DNA of 7,834 nucleotides. Source: UMGS1312 sp964631595. Its GTDB lineage: Bacteria; Bacillota; Clostridia; Oscillospirales; CAG-272. Position 1 is the stretch's first letter. Each line of letters begins with the position of its first letter. This document shows positions 1 to 7,092 of this stretch, piece after piece. The stretch spans positions 1 to 7,834 of the forward strand of contig CAZVXL010000046.1 of assembly GCA_964631595.1 (NCBI GenBank). Direction: 5' to 3'. The position numbers were made by a program, and so were the translations under genes. Under the pieces are notes generated by a model. The model made no database searches and was not told where the DNA came from. It saw nothing but the letters and a program-made list of their open reading frames with translations.

Positions 1-100
1 CGGAGAGGGTGAGAGCGCCCGCCGCATTTTCCGCAAATACCGTCGCAGTGCAGGTAAAGACGGTCGCCGCCGTCAGGAACAGTGTCAGTAGCTTTTTCAT
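1..100 (-). CDS. N-terminus of an exported protein (partial)
   Basis: This is an open frame starting with ATG at 98-100 on the minus strand and running off the left edge after 33 codons. The visible N-terminus is MKKLLTLFLTAATVFTCTAT followed by VFAENAAG. It has a short basic start (KK), a hydrophobic core (residues 4-15) and a V-F-A site, which together make a typical Sec signal peptide with likely cleavage after Ala23. The Cys17 context does not look like a lipobox, so a secreted or cell-wall protein is more likely than a lipoprotein. A Shine-Dalgarno AAGGAAG lies about 7 bases upstream, and a good promoter with a 5' hairpin precedes it (146-174). The mature domain lies outside the window, so no function can be given. 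Confidence 0.75.
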   Translation of the reverse strand, partial: MKKLLTLFLTAATVFTCTATVFAENAAGALTLS

Positions 101-125
101 AGCCTTGCTTCCTTTTTGTACGTTT

Positions 126-138
126 ACGGCAATGCCGT
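126..138 (-). other. 5'-terminal mRNA hairpin
   Basis: ACGGC-AAT-GCCGT is a perfect 5 bp stem with a 3-base loop. With a start near 139-140 it would sit at the extreme 5' end of the transcript of the exported-protein gene. Hairpins at this position often protect mRNAs from 5'-end-dependent decay; that role is inference here. Confidence 0.4.
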
Positions 139-145
139 TTAGACC

Positions 146-174
146 ATTATAACAAAAGCTCTGTGAAAATTCAA
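146..174 (-). promoter_or_regulatory. Sigma-A promoter of the exported-protein gene
   Basis: On the minus strand a -35 TTGAAT (169-174) is followed after exactly 17 bases by a perfect -10 TATAAT (146-151), which has a TGT just upstream as in weakly extended -10 sites. The predicted transcription start is near 139-140, about 40 bases before the ATG at 98-100. It diverges from the thiT promoter at 267-295. Confidence 0.75.
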
Positions 175-266
175 CGAATCGTGACGAATTTACCGAATGG
201 TTACAATTGGGCTTCCCGCACCGAGGCGGCACGGCAAAATCCCCCCGAGCCCGCAGCTTTCGGGGC

Positions 267-295
267 TTGACAAGCGCGCGCGGCTGTGCTATAAT
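267..295 (+). promoter_or_regulatory. Consensus sigma-A promoter of thiT
   Basis: A perfect -35 TTGACA (267-272), a 17-base spacer and a perfect -10 TATAAT (290-295). The start point should be near 302-303, so the transcript begins about 15-20 bases before the TPP aptamer. A full-consensus promoter fits a gene whose control lies mainly in the riboswitch rather than in promoter strength. Confidence 0.9.
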
Positions 296-318
296 CTACC
301 CGAACCGCAAATGAGCAG

Positions 319-411
319 TTTGACAGGGGTGCTGAGGCTTTGGCTGAGGCTGAGATGGGAAACCGAACCCTATAACCTGATACGGGTAATTCCGGCGTAG
401 GGAGAATCAAA
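319..411 (+). ncRNA. TPP riboswitch (THI element)
   Basis: The aptamer of the thiamine pyrophosphate riboswitch. Conserved blocks in order: AGGGGTGC (325-332), GGCTGAGA (348-355), ACCC (367-370), ACCTGAT (375-381), GGTAAT (385-390) and CGTAGGGA (396-403). The outer P1 helix closes through TTTGA (319-323) pairing with TCAAA (407-411). It lies between a consensus promoter and an intrinsic terminator just before thiT. TPP binding should therefore stabilise the aptamer and favour termination, lowering thiamine uptake when TPP is abundant. One possible alternative pairing that would break the terminator is TACGG (381-385) with CCGTA (440-444); this is a suggestion only. Confidence 0.96.
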
Positions 412-438
412 GCGACTCGATTTATCGTTCTGACTGTC

Positions 439-473
439 ACCGTACGGATTGCTGCCGTGCGGTATTTTTATTT
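439..473 (+). terminator. Intrinsic terminator of the TPP riboswitch
   Basis: ACCGTACGG (439-447) pairs with CCGTGCGGT (455-463): nine base pairs including one G-U, around a 7-base loop. ATTTTTATTT follows. It ends right before the thiT ribosome-binding site, so it is the expression platform of the TPP riboswitch and acts by premature termination. Confidence 0.9.
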
Positions 474-487
474 GTGAGGTGTGTTTT

Positions 488-1132
488 ATGAAAAACACAA
501 AAAAGCTTGCACTGTCGGCGATGCTTGTGGCGCTGGCGACTGTCCTTGCGGTGATCTCCATGGCGATACCGCTTCAGCTTCCGTTCGGCGGAAGCGTAAC
601 ACTTGCAAGTATGCTCCCGATAGTGCTTATCGGCTATATGCTCGGAGTGAAATGGGGACTTGCGGGAGCCTTCGTCTTTGCGGTCATTCAGATGCTTCTC
701 GGCTGGAATACCGTATCCGCGTTCTTCCTGCCGGGAGATTCTCAGATGCTCTGGTGGAAGGCGATCCTCGTATGCCTGCTTGACTACGTGCTCGCATACA
801 CCGTGCTCGGCTTCTCCGGCTGCTTTGCCGGAAAGCTTCGATCCCCATCCGCCGAGCTGTGCGCGGGCGCTGCCGTCGCGTTGGGTCTGCGGTATCTCTG
901 CCACATCGCCTCCGGAGCGATATGCTTCGGCACGTGGGCGGAATGGTTCTTCACCGATGTCATGCCGTCGCTCGGAAAGCACGTGCTCGGCGCTCTTGAC
1001 GGCTTCTCGCTTGCCGCCGTCTACTCCGTGGTGTACAACGGACTCTACATGATCCCCGAGATCATTTTGACTTCCGTTCTCGCCGCCCTCCTGCCGGCGG
1101 TCATGGGCAAATACGTAAAGCGTTTCAAATAA
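488..1132 (+). CDS. thiT: ECF transporter S component, thiamine-specific (ThiT)
   Basis: Membrane-embedded thiamine-binding subunit that docks with a shared ECF module (EcfA, EcfA', EcfT; not in this window) for ATP-driven thiamine uptake. The 214-residue protein is almost wholly hydrophobic, with about six membrane segments. Family signatures visible are PFGGSV (32-37) before LPIVLIG, LLDYVLAY (97-104) followed by LGFSGCFAG, RYLCHIASGA (135-144) and YSVVYNGLYMIP (179-190). Asp99, His139, Gly143, Tyr179 and Asn184 fall where ThiT proteins contact thiamine. The stretch between Phe147 and Tyr179 seems longer than in Bacillus ThiT. The ATG at 488 was chosen over one at 449 because GAGGTG (476-481) lies six bases upstream, and the upstream ATG sits inside the terminator loop. 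The TPP riboswitch in front supports the substrate call. Confidence 0.95.
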   Translation: MKNTKKLALSAMLVALATVLAVISMAIPLQLPFGGSVTLASMLPIVLIGYMLGVKWGLAGAFVFAVIQMLLGWNTVSAFFLPGDSQMLWWKAILVCLLDYVLAYTVLGFSGCFAGKLRSPSAELCAGAAVALGLRYLCHIASGAICFGTWAEWFFTDVMPSLGKHVLGALDGFSLAAVYSVVYNGLYMIPEIILTSVLAALLPAVMGKYVKRFK

Positions 1133-1135
1133 TAT

Positions 1136-1162
1136 AAAAGGGACGGCACTGCCGTCCCTTTT
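1136..1162. terminator. Bidirectional terminator between thiT and prmA
   Basis: A perfect 13-base inverted repeat, AAAAGGGACGGCA (1136-1148) and its mirror ending in CCCTTTT (1150-1162), folds into a GC stem with a 3-base loop flanked by A and T runs. It starts four bases after the thiT stop and ends four bases before the prmA stop. On the minus strand the T-run continues as TTTTATATTATTT, so termination is likely stronger for the heat-shock operon; on the plus strand only TTTT follows. Confidence 0.9.
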
Positions 1163-1165
1163 CCG

Positions 1166-2095
1166 TTATGCGCGCTTCCACGCGCCCGCATACCAGCCGT
1201 TCTCTTCAAGGAAGCTGTCCTCCCTGAAGCCTGCCTTGCTCATTGCGGCTCTGACCTCGGAGCATCTCTCCAGAATGATTCCGGAAACGAGCACCGTTCC
1301 GCCGTCCGCGACAAATCCGTCGATGTCGGCGGACATTCTGATGATTATATCCGCCACTATGTTCGCGCAGACTACGTCATATCCGCCGTCCTTCGGCACG
1401 TCGGCAAGAAGATCCGACATTGCCGTGCCGACTCTGTCCTCAACTCCGTTCAGCACCGCATTTTCACCCGCGATGCGAACGGCGGCGGGGTCTATATCAC
1501 AGGCAAAGCATTCCGAGGCGCCGAGCTTTGCCGCGCATATCGCAAGTATTCCGCTGCCGCAGCCGACGTCGAGCATCCTTGCCCCGCTCTCCGTGTATTT
1601 CTCAAGCAGAGCCGCGCAGAGACGTGTGGTCTCGTGAGTACCCGTGCCGAACGCCATTCCGGGATCCATCAGCACGACAAGCTCTCCCTCGGCGGGCGTG
1701 TATTCCTCCCACACGGGGACGATCACGATGCGCTTTCCCGTCTTTATGGGGTGATAGTATTTCTTCCAGCAGTCCGCCCAATCGTCCTCGTTTACCGTAT
1801 AGGTGCATATTTCCGCGGGGATCCCCGCGGCGGTCAGCATCCGTTTGATCTCGCGCTCCTCCTCGACGGCATCTCTGTCTGCGGAGATATACACCGATAC
1901 GGAAACGACCGTCTTATCCGCATTGAGGAGGCTCTCGTCGATGAGATCTCCGTATACGCCGTCGAGCTCCTGCTCAACGTCGGAGTAATCCTCTATCGCA
2001 AGAGAATTTTCCGACATACTCATGACGGCACACAGCTCATCGAGATATTCCCTCGGGGACGTGGCCTTTATACAGGTCCATTCCTTTGTGTTCAT
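1166..2095 (-). CDS. prmA: Ribosomal protein L11 methyltransferase
   Basis: S-adenosylmethionine-dependent methyltransferase that trimethylates ribosomal protein L11. The 309-residue length is normal. The N-terminal part (about 1-65) corresponds to the L11-recognition domain. It is followed by the family motif EDDWADCWKKYYHP (103-116), then DPGMAFGTGTHETTRLC (144-160), the SAM-binding glycine loop LDVGCGSGILAI (175-186), the acidic CDIDP (199-203) and ANIVADII (244-251). It is the last gene of the hrcA operon. The ATG is nine bases past the dnaJ stop, and its Shine-Dalgarno AGAGGT overlaps that stop, which suggests translational coupling. PrmA commonly follows dnaJ in Firmicutes. L11 methylation is usually dispensable, so its place in a stress operon need not mean a direct chaperone role. 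Confidence 0.96.
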   Translation of the reverse strand: MNTKEWTCIKATSPREYLDELCAVMSMSENSLAIEDYSDVEQELDGVYGDLIDESLLNADKTVVSVSVYISADRDAVEEEREIKRMLTAAGIPAEICTYTVNEDDWADCWKKYYHPIKTGKRIVIVPVWEEYTPAEGELVVLMDPGMAFGTGTHETTRLCAALLEKYTESGARMLDVGCGSGILAICAAKLGASECFACDIDPAAVRIAGENAVLNGVEDRVGTAMSDLLADVPKDGGYDVVCANIVADIIIRMSADIDGFVADGGTVLVSGIILERCSEVRAAMSKAGFREDSFLEENGWYAGAWKRA

Positions 2096-2104
2096 AGCTA
2101 CCTC

Positions 2105-3253
2105 TTATGAATTACGTTTAAGGTTTTTCTTCAGATTTTTGAACAATCCCGTTCTCTCGGTGTGATTGCTCTCGCCGCGGCTGTCCGCGAATTTGCGGAG
2201 AAGCTCCTTCTGCTCGCCCGTCAGATTCTTCGGTACATCTATCACCACGGTGATCATAAGATCGCCTCGCCTTGAGGAGTTCACATCCTTGATGCCCTTG
2301 CCCCTCAGAGTAAAGGTCGTGTTTGTCTGCGTTCCCTCCGGTATGCGGTATTTGTCCTCGCCCTCAAGAGTCGGGATCTCTATCTCCGCTCCGAGCGCCG
2401 CCTCCGTAAAGGATATCGGCACCTCGCAGTATATATCTCTGCCGTCTCTCTTGAACAGCTTGTGCGGACGAACGCTTATAAGTATGGTGAGATCTCCCGC
2501 CGGTCCGCCGTTCTGACCGTCGCTGCCCTGACCGCGAAGCACGATCCGCTGTCCGTCGTCGATGCCCTCGGGGATAGACACGTCAAGCTTCTTCGTGATC
2601 CTTGTGTAGCCCGAGCCACGGCAGACCTTACAGGGGTCGTCGATGTGCTTGCCCGAGCCGCCGCACTCATCGCAGGTACGCATGGTCTGCATCATTCCGA
2701 GCGCCGTGCGCTGTGTGACGCGCATCTGTCCCGAGCCGCCGCACTTTGAGCAGGTCTTTACTCCCTTGCCCTCATGTGCGCCGGTGCCGTTACAGCTTTC
2801 ACAGCGGTGTACCTTTTGGTAGGATATCTCCTTTTTCGCGCCGAAGACAGCCTCCTCAAAGCTCAGAGTAAGGCGAACACCGATATCCTCTCCGCGAACG
2901 GGGCCGTTGCGACGGGATGAGCCGCCTCCGAAGCCGCCGCCGAAGAAGCTTTGGAAGATATCTCCGAAATCGAAACCGTCAAAGCCGCCGAAGCCCTCTC
3001 CGCCGAAGCCTCCCGCGGAGGGATCGAACGCCGCGTGTCCGTACTGATCGTACTTTGCCTTCTTGTCGGCATCTGACAGCACCGCATACGCCTCGTTCAC
3101 TTCCTTGAATTTCTGCTCGGCATCACTGTCGCCGGGGTTCATATCCGGATGGTACTTTTTCGCAAGAGAGCGGTACGCCTTTTTTATCTCCGCTTCTCCG
3201 GCGCCCTTGGACAGCCCCAGCACCTCATAATAGTCACGCTTATTCTCTGCCAT
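2105..3253 (-). CDS. dnaJ: Chaperone DnaJ (Hsp40)
   Basis: Cytoplasmic co-chaperone that delivers unfolded clients to DnaK and stimulates its ATPase. The 382 residues are a complete type I DnaJ. The J domain (5-70) has the essential HPD at 35-37, followed by a Gly/Phe-rich linker (about 74-112) ending in FFGGGFGGG. The zinc domain has all four repeats, CESCNGTG (151-158), CSKCGGSG (168-175), CDECGGSG (194-201) and CKVCRGSG (208-215), with all eight cysteines present. The C-terminal substrate-binding domains include GDLTILI (253-259) and RRGDLMITVVIDVP (328-341). A short basic tail closes the protein. The start is supported by AAAGGA (3264-3269) ten bases upstream. It lies 169 bases after dnaK, an unusually long gap for this operon, and that gap is rich in hairpins. 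Confidence 0.98.
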   Translation of the reverse strand: MAENKRDYYEVLGLSKGAGEAEIKKAYRSLAKKYHPDMNPGDSDAEQKFKEVNEAYAVLSDADKKAKYDQYGHAAFDPSAGGFGGEGFGGFDGFDFGDIFQSFFGGGFGGGSSRRNGPVRGEDIGVRLTLSFEEAVFGAKKEISYQKVHRCESCNGTGAHEGKGVKTCSKCGGSGQMRVTQRTALGMMQTMRTCDECGGSGKHIDDPCKVCRGSGYTRITKKLDVSIPEGIDDGQRIVLRGQGSDGQNGGPAGDLTILISVRPHKLFKRDGRDIYCEVPISFTEAALGAEIEIPTLEGEDKYRIPEGTQTNTTFTLRGKGIKDVNSSRRGDLMITVVIDVPKNLTGEQKELLRKFADSRGESNHTERTGLFKNLKKNLKRNS

Positions 3254-3283
3254 TGATAATAGATCCTTTTGTATAAAATCGGT

Positions 3284-3415
3284 TTAGCGGGAACTCCCGA
3301 CACTTACCGTGGAGTCCCCGCGCCCGCCCGAGCGCGGTATCGGCTCGGACGGCATCAGCCGTATTTCTGCACTGCCGAGACCTCGGGACGGGTCATGCCC
3401 GCCCGACGTCCTCGG
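3284..3415 (-). other. Hairpin-rich dnaK-dnaJ intercistronic region
   Basis: A GC-rich spacer with four successive hairpins and no gene. Right after the dnaK stop comes an imperfect hairpin (3375-3415). Its outer stem is CCGAG/CTCGG. Its inner stem is two CGGG/CCCG blocks with one bulge around a 5-base loop (3384-3405). Next come ACGGC-ATCA-GCCGT (3349-3362), CCGAGC/GCTCGG (3328-3348) and CGGG-AACT-CCCG (3288-3299). None is followed by a U-run on the minus strand, so they are not classical terminators. Plausible roles are mRNA stabilisation at the dnaK 3' end or partial attenuation that lowers dnaJ relative to dnaK; both are inference. Confidence 0.5.
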
Positions 3416-3422
3416 ATCATGC

Positions 3423-5264
3423 TCAGTTGCTCTTGTCCTCGAAATCTGCGTTGTAGTAGGTCTGTCCGTCGGAGGATGCGCCCGCATCGGCACCGGCACT
3501 CGGATCAAAGCCCGCAGCTCCGGCATCCGCACCGCTCGCCTTGTAGAGCTTCTCGGAAAGTGCGTAGAACGCCTTCTCAAGTGCCTCGGTGTCTGCCTTG
3601 ATGGCATCCGTGTCATTGCCCTTTACGGTCTCGCGAAGCTTTGCTATCGCATTTTCGACCTCGGTCTTGTCTGCGGCATCTATCTTGTCACCGACCTCGC
3701 CCAGAGTCTTCTCGCTCTGGAAGATCAAAGTCTCCGCGTGGTTCTTTACCTCAACGGCTTCCTTCTGCTTCTTGTCCTCCTCGGCAAACTTCTCCGCCTC
3801 GTGGACTGCCTTGTCGATATCCTCTTGGCTCATGTTGGTGGAGGAGGTTATCGTGATGTGCTGCTCCTTGCCGGTGCCCTGATCCTTTGCGGTTACGTTT
3901 ACGATACCGTTCGCGTCGATATCGAAGGTGACCTCGATCTTCGGCACTCCTCTCGGAGCGGAGGGAATACCGTCAAGGGAGAATCTGCCGAGCGTGGTGT
4001 TGCCCGCCGCCATATCTCTCTCGCCCTGAAGCACGTGGATCTCAACGGAGGTCTGTCCGTCTGCGGCGGTGGAGTAGACCTGACTCTTTTTTACGGGGAT
4101 AGTGGTATTTCTGTCGATGATGCGGTTGAATACGCCGCCGAGAGTCTCAATACCGAGAGAGAGGGGAGTTACGTCAAGGAGAAGCAGATCCTTTACGTCT
4201 CCGCCGAGCACACCGCCCTGAATAGCGGCGCCGAGTGCAACGCACTCATCGGGGTTGATGCCCTTGAAGGGCTCCTTGCCGATAAAGTTCTTTACCGCAT
4301 CCTGAACTGCGGGGATTCTTGTGGAGCCTCCGACGAGGAGCACCTTGTCTACCTGAGCTGCGGTGATTCCGGCATCGGAGAGCACCTGTCTTGCAGGAGC
4401 CATCGTCTTTTCGACGAGGTCGGATGTGATCTCATTGAATACCGCTCTGGTGAGAGTTGCATCGAAATGCTTGGGGCCCGTTGCATCTGCGGTGATGAAG
4501 GGCAGGTTGATGTTTGTGGAGGCGGTGCTGGACAGCTCTATCTTCGCCTTCTCAGCCGCTTCCTTGAGTCTCTGGAGAGCCATCTTGTCCTGTCTGAGGT
4601 CGATGGAGTTCTCCGCCTTGAACTTATCCGCGATCCAGTCGATTATTCTGCGGTCGAAGTCGTCTCCTCCGAGCTTGTTGTTGCCTGCGGTGGCAAGCAC
4701 CTCAAATACGCCGTCGGATATCTCAAGGAGAGATACGTCGAAGGTACCGCCGCCCAGGTCGTAGATCATGATCTTCTGCTCCGCTTCCTTATCCATGCCG
4801 TAAGCAAGAGCGGCGGCGGTAGGCTCGTTGATTATACGAAGCACCTCAAGACCTGCGATCTTGCCGGCATCCTTGGTCGCCTGACGCTGTGCATCGGAGA
4901 AATATGCGGGGACTGTGATGACCGCCTGAGTTACGGACGTGCCGAGGTAAGCCTCCGCATCCGCCTTCAGCTTTTGCAGGATCATCGCGGAGATCTCCTG
5001 AGGAGTGTACTTCTTGTCGTCGATGGACACCGTGTAGCTCGTACCCATCTCACGCTTTATCGACATGATCGTATGATCGGGGTTGGTGATGCTCTGACGC
5101 TTTGCCACCTGACCGACCATTCTCTCGCCTGTTTTCGAAAATGCAACGACCGACGGAGTGGTTCTCGCGCCCTCACTGTTTGTGATAACGGTGGGCTCAC
5201 CGCCCTCAAATACCGCTACGCAAGAGTTTGTTGTTCCGAGGTCAATTCCTATAATTTTTCCCAT
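3423..5264 (-). CDS. dnaK: Chaperone DnaK (Hsp70)
   Basis: Cytoplasmic ATP-dependent chaperone that binds exposed hydrophobic peptide segments and works with DnaJ and GrpE. The 613-residue length is normal for a Gram-positive DnaK. The ATPase domain shows IGIDLGTTNSCVAV (5-18), IINEPTAAALAYG (144-156), IYDLGGGTFDVSLLEI (167-182) and VLLVGGSTRIPAV (308-320). The interdomain linker is DVKDLLLLDVTPLSL (356-370), followed by the beta substrate domain with GERDMAAGNTTLGRF (414-428) and the helical lid. A flexible Ala/Gly tail ends in DFEDKSN, a variant of the usual acidic C-terminus. The segment SIKREMGTSYTVSI (68-81) lacks the insertion of about 23 residues found in Gram-negative homologues, which supports a Firmicute host. 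GGAGGA (5273-5278) lies eight bases before the ATG. Confidence 0.99.
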   Translation of the reverse strand: MGKIIGIDLGTTNSCVAVFEGGEPTVITNSEGARTTPSVVAFSKTGERMVGQVAKRQSITNPDHTIMSIKREMGTSYTVSIDDKKYTPQEISAMILQKLKADAEAYLGTSVTQAVITVPAYFSDAQRQATKDAGKIAGLEVLRIINEPTAAALAYGMDKEAEQKIMIYDLGGGTFDVSLLEISDGVFEVLATAGNNKLGGDDFDRRIIDWIADKFKAENSIDLRQDKMALQRLKEAAEKAKIELSSTASTNINLPFITADATGPKHFDATLTRAVFNEITSDLVEKTMAPARQVLSDAGITAAQVDKVLLVGGSTRIPAVQDAVKNFIGKEPFKGINPDECVALGAAIQGGVLGGDVKDLLLLDVTPLSLGIETLGGVFNRIIDRNTTIPVKKSQVYSTAADGQTSVEIHVLQGERDMAAGNTTLGRFSLDGIPSAPRGVPKIEVTFDIDANGIVNVTAKDQGTGKEQHITITSSTNMSQEDIDKAVHEAEKFAEEDKKQKEAVEVKNHAETLIFQSEKTLGEVGDKIDAADKTEVENAIAKLRETVKGNDTDAIKADTEALEKAFYALSEKLYKASGADAGAAGFDPSAGADAGASSDGQTYYNADFEDKSN

Positions 5265-5309
5265 TTTTACGGTCCTCCGTGTTATATATTTGATTTATAT
5301 GGTGTAAAC

Positions 5310-5328
5310 GCGACCGCAAGGCAGTCGC
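5310..5328 (-). other. Stem-loop between grpE and dnaK
   Basis: GCGACTGC-CTT-GCGGTCGC on the minus strand forms an 8 bp stem with one G-U pair and a 3-base loop, 16 bases after the grpE stop. It is followed by GTTTACACC, not a U-run, so it is not a convincing terminator. In the 80-base gap it could mark an RNA-processing boundary or protect a dnaK-containing transcript; this is inference. Confidence 0.5.
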
Positions 5329-5344
5329 ATCATATGCGTGCCGA

Positions 5345-5959
5345 TCAGTTGGCAACCTTTACCGTTGCGAATCTGATTATTTTATCGCCGTGCTTGTAGC
5401 CCTTCTGGAACACATCGGTGATGACGCCCTCTCCGAGGGACTCGTCCTCGGTGTGCATCACGGCGTTGTGGATATTGGGGTCGAAGCTGTCGCCCGCCTC
5501 ACCGAAGGAGGAGACGTTCAGCTTTCCGAGTATATCCGGAACCGAGGCAAGGATCATCGAAACGCCCTTAGCCGCCTCCGAGGAATTGTCGCCGGTATAT
5601 TTGGCGGCAAGCTCGAGATTATCGAACAGCGGCAGGAGCTCGGACACCGCATCGGAAACGGCGGCTGAGTACACCGCATCCTTTTCCTCGCGGCTGCGCC
5701 TGCGGAAGTTATCGTACTCCGCCATCAGGCGCAGATATTTGTCATCCGCCTCCGCAAGAGCGGCGGTCTTTGCTTCAAGCTCCGCCTTCAGCGCATCAAG
5801 CTCCGCCTTCAGCTTTTTGTCGGATTTCTTCTTATCCTTCTTATCCTCTGCCGCATCCGCTGTGCTTGCGGTCTCAGCGTTCTCGGCGGTCTTTACATCT
5901 GCCGTATCCGCGCCCGTATTCTCCTCGGCGGCGGGGTCTGTTCTTTTGTTTTCTTCCAT
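5345..5959 (-). CDS. grpE: Nucleotide exchange factor GrpE
   Basis: Cytoplasmic co-chaperone that releases ADP from DnaK and resets its cycle; the family acts as a dimer and as a heat sensor. It has 204 residues. A low-complexity acidic/Ala-rich head (1-45) precedes a long coiled coil (about 46-95) ending in the family segment YLRLMAEYDNFRRRSREEKD (75-94). A helical region LLPLFDNLELA (108-118) follows. The C-terminal beta domain carries the GrpE signature, including FDPNIHNAVMH (159-169), GVITDVFQKGY (178-188) and KIIRFATVKV (193-202). The gene lies 23 bases after hrcA. A modest CGGAG Shine-Dalgarno precedes the ATG. Confidence 0.98.
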   Translation of the reverse strand: MEENKRTDPAAEENTGADTADVKTAENAETASTADAAEDKKDKKKSDKKLKAELDALKAELEAKTAALAEADDKYLRLMAEYDNFRRRSREEKDAVYSAAVSDAVSELLPLFDNLELAAKYTGDNSSEAAKGVSMILASVPDILGKLNVSSFGEAGDSFDPNIHNAVMHTEDESLGEGVITDVFQKGYKHGDKIIRFATVKVAN

Positions 5960-5982
5960 ATTTTACTCCGTAAAGCTGTATT

Positions 5983-7059
5983 TTATGTTTCTTCGTTTTT
6001 CTCCGGAAGTGCAGGCTCCGAAGCGCCCATTACATCCGCTATTTGGTTTGTGAGATTATCGAGGACGGATATGACTCTTGAGTAGTCCATACGCACGGGG
6101 CCGATGATGCCGATGGCGCCCACCGTGCCTCCGCCGCTTTTCAGCGTTTTCAGCACAAGGGTCGAACCCTCCATTATCTTTACCGTATTCTCCGAGCCGA
6201 TATACACGTGCAGGTTTCCGTCTGCGGCGCCGGCGTTATCAATGAGCCGAACCACGTTTTCCTTTTCCTCAAGCATGGCAAGCAGCTCCTTGAAGCGCCC
6301 CATATCGGAGTATTCGGGATAGGAGAGAAGACGGTTGAGTCCCTCCACAGACAGCTCGCCTCCGTCGAAGGAGGACAGCTCCTCGCACACCGCCTTGACC
6401 ACGGGCGACACAAGATAATCGTACTCGCTCATGCGCCTCTCAAGCTCCATCATCAGCGGAAGCGTTATTTCCTCTGCACCGAGTCCCGAGAGCAGATCGT
6501 TCATGAGCTCCGTGAGGACGGCGACGCTTTCCTGCGTGGTCTCAAGTCTGAGCTTCAGGTGGCGTGTCTTTACCGAGCCCTCCGAGGTCATTATTACCAG
6601 CACAAGGTTATACGGATCGAGCCGCACGAGCTCAAAGCGCGATGCGGTGATTCCGGCGGATTTCTTCTTTATTGCAAGCGCGGTGTAATTCGTCATGGAG
6701 CTGGCAAGCTTTGCGCCCGCTTCGAGGATGGATTTCATCTCCGCCTGCTTTGTACGTATCGCCTGTCTCAGCCGTTCGATCTCGCTTGCGTTGAAGCGGT
6801 AGCGGTCGATCAGCCAATCCACGTAGAAGCGATATCCGGATTCCGACGGCACGCGCCCCGCCGACGTATGCGGCTGTTCGAGGTAGCCCATGCCCTCAAG
6901 CTCCGCCATCTCGTTTCGTATGGTAGCAGACGAGCATGAAAACTGCTGGTTTTGAGTCAGGTATTTACTGCCTACCGGCTCACCGAGCCGAATGTGCGCG
7001 TCTATTATCGCTTTCAGTATTTGCTTCTTTCTTTCGCTGAGCTCGGAAGAACCGCTCAT
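5983..7059 (-). CDS. hrcA: Heat-inducible transcription repressor HrcA
   Basis: Dimeric repressor that binds CIRCE operators of class I heat-shock genes; in this family its activity depends on GroEL, linking repression to free chaperone capacity. It has 358 residues. The N-terminal winged helix (about 1-80) holds the recognition segment SSATIRNEMAELE (43-55) and the conserved HTSAGRVPSESGYRFYVD (64-81). The C-terminal GAF-like part ends with the family block IGIIGPVRMDYSRVI (316-330). It is the first gene of the operon and its CIRCE lies 33 bases upstream, so it represses itself. The start is fixed by an in-frame TGA three codons upstream (7066-7068). The purine-rich GAGGAG (7062-7067) is only two bases from the ATG, an unusually tight spacing that may limit HrcA synthesis. 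Confidence 0.98.
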   Translation of the reverse strand: MSGSSELSERKKQILKAIIDAHIRLGEPVGSKYLTQNQQFSCSSATIRNEMAELEGMGYLEQPHTSAGRVPSESGYRFYVDWLIDRYRFNASEIERLRQAIRTKQAEMKSILEAGAKLASSMTNYTALAIKKKSAGITASRFELVRLDPYNLVLVIMTSEGSVKTRHLKLRLETTQESVAVLTELMNDLLSGLGAEEITLPLMMELERRMSEYDYLVSPVVKAVCEELSSFDGGELSVEGLNRLLSYPEYSDMGRFKELLAMLEEKENVVRLIDNAGAADGNLHVYIGSENTVKIMEGSTLVLKTLKSGGGTVGAIGIIGPVRMDYSRVISVLDNLTNQIADVMGASEPALPEKNEET

Positions 7060-7092
7060 TTCTCCTCATCTGCCTTTCCTCAGCGGTTATTT

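Noticed and set aside
243..266. CCCCGA/TCGGGG inverted repeat upstream of the thiT promoter as a terminator
   Set aside because: It has a large 11-12-base loop, no T-run on the plus strand, and no gene on either strand that would need to end there.
437..982. A 181-codon minus-strand frame opposite thiT
   Set aside because: It is highly charged, His/Arg-rich shadow sequence with no domain, and it runs across the riboswitch terminator.
3254..3300. A promoter for dnaJ (TATACA near 3270)
   Set aside because: No acceptable -35 box lies 16-18 bases upstream.
5265..5310. A possible extra promoter directly before dnaK (TTTACA, 16 bases, TATAAC on the minus strand)
   Set aside because: Its start would fall inside the dnaK Shine-Dalgarno sequence, leaving a transcript without a usable ribosome site.
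3309..5399. A 696-codon plus-strand open frame lying opposite dnaK
   Set aside because: It is the well-known long antisense frame produced by dnaK codon usage; its translation is Leu/Cys/Arg-rich without domain motifs, and it lacks a sensible promoter or ribosome site, while the minus strand encodes a perfect DnaK.
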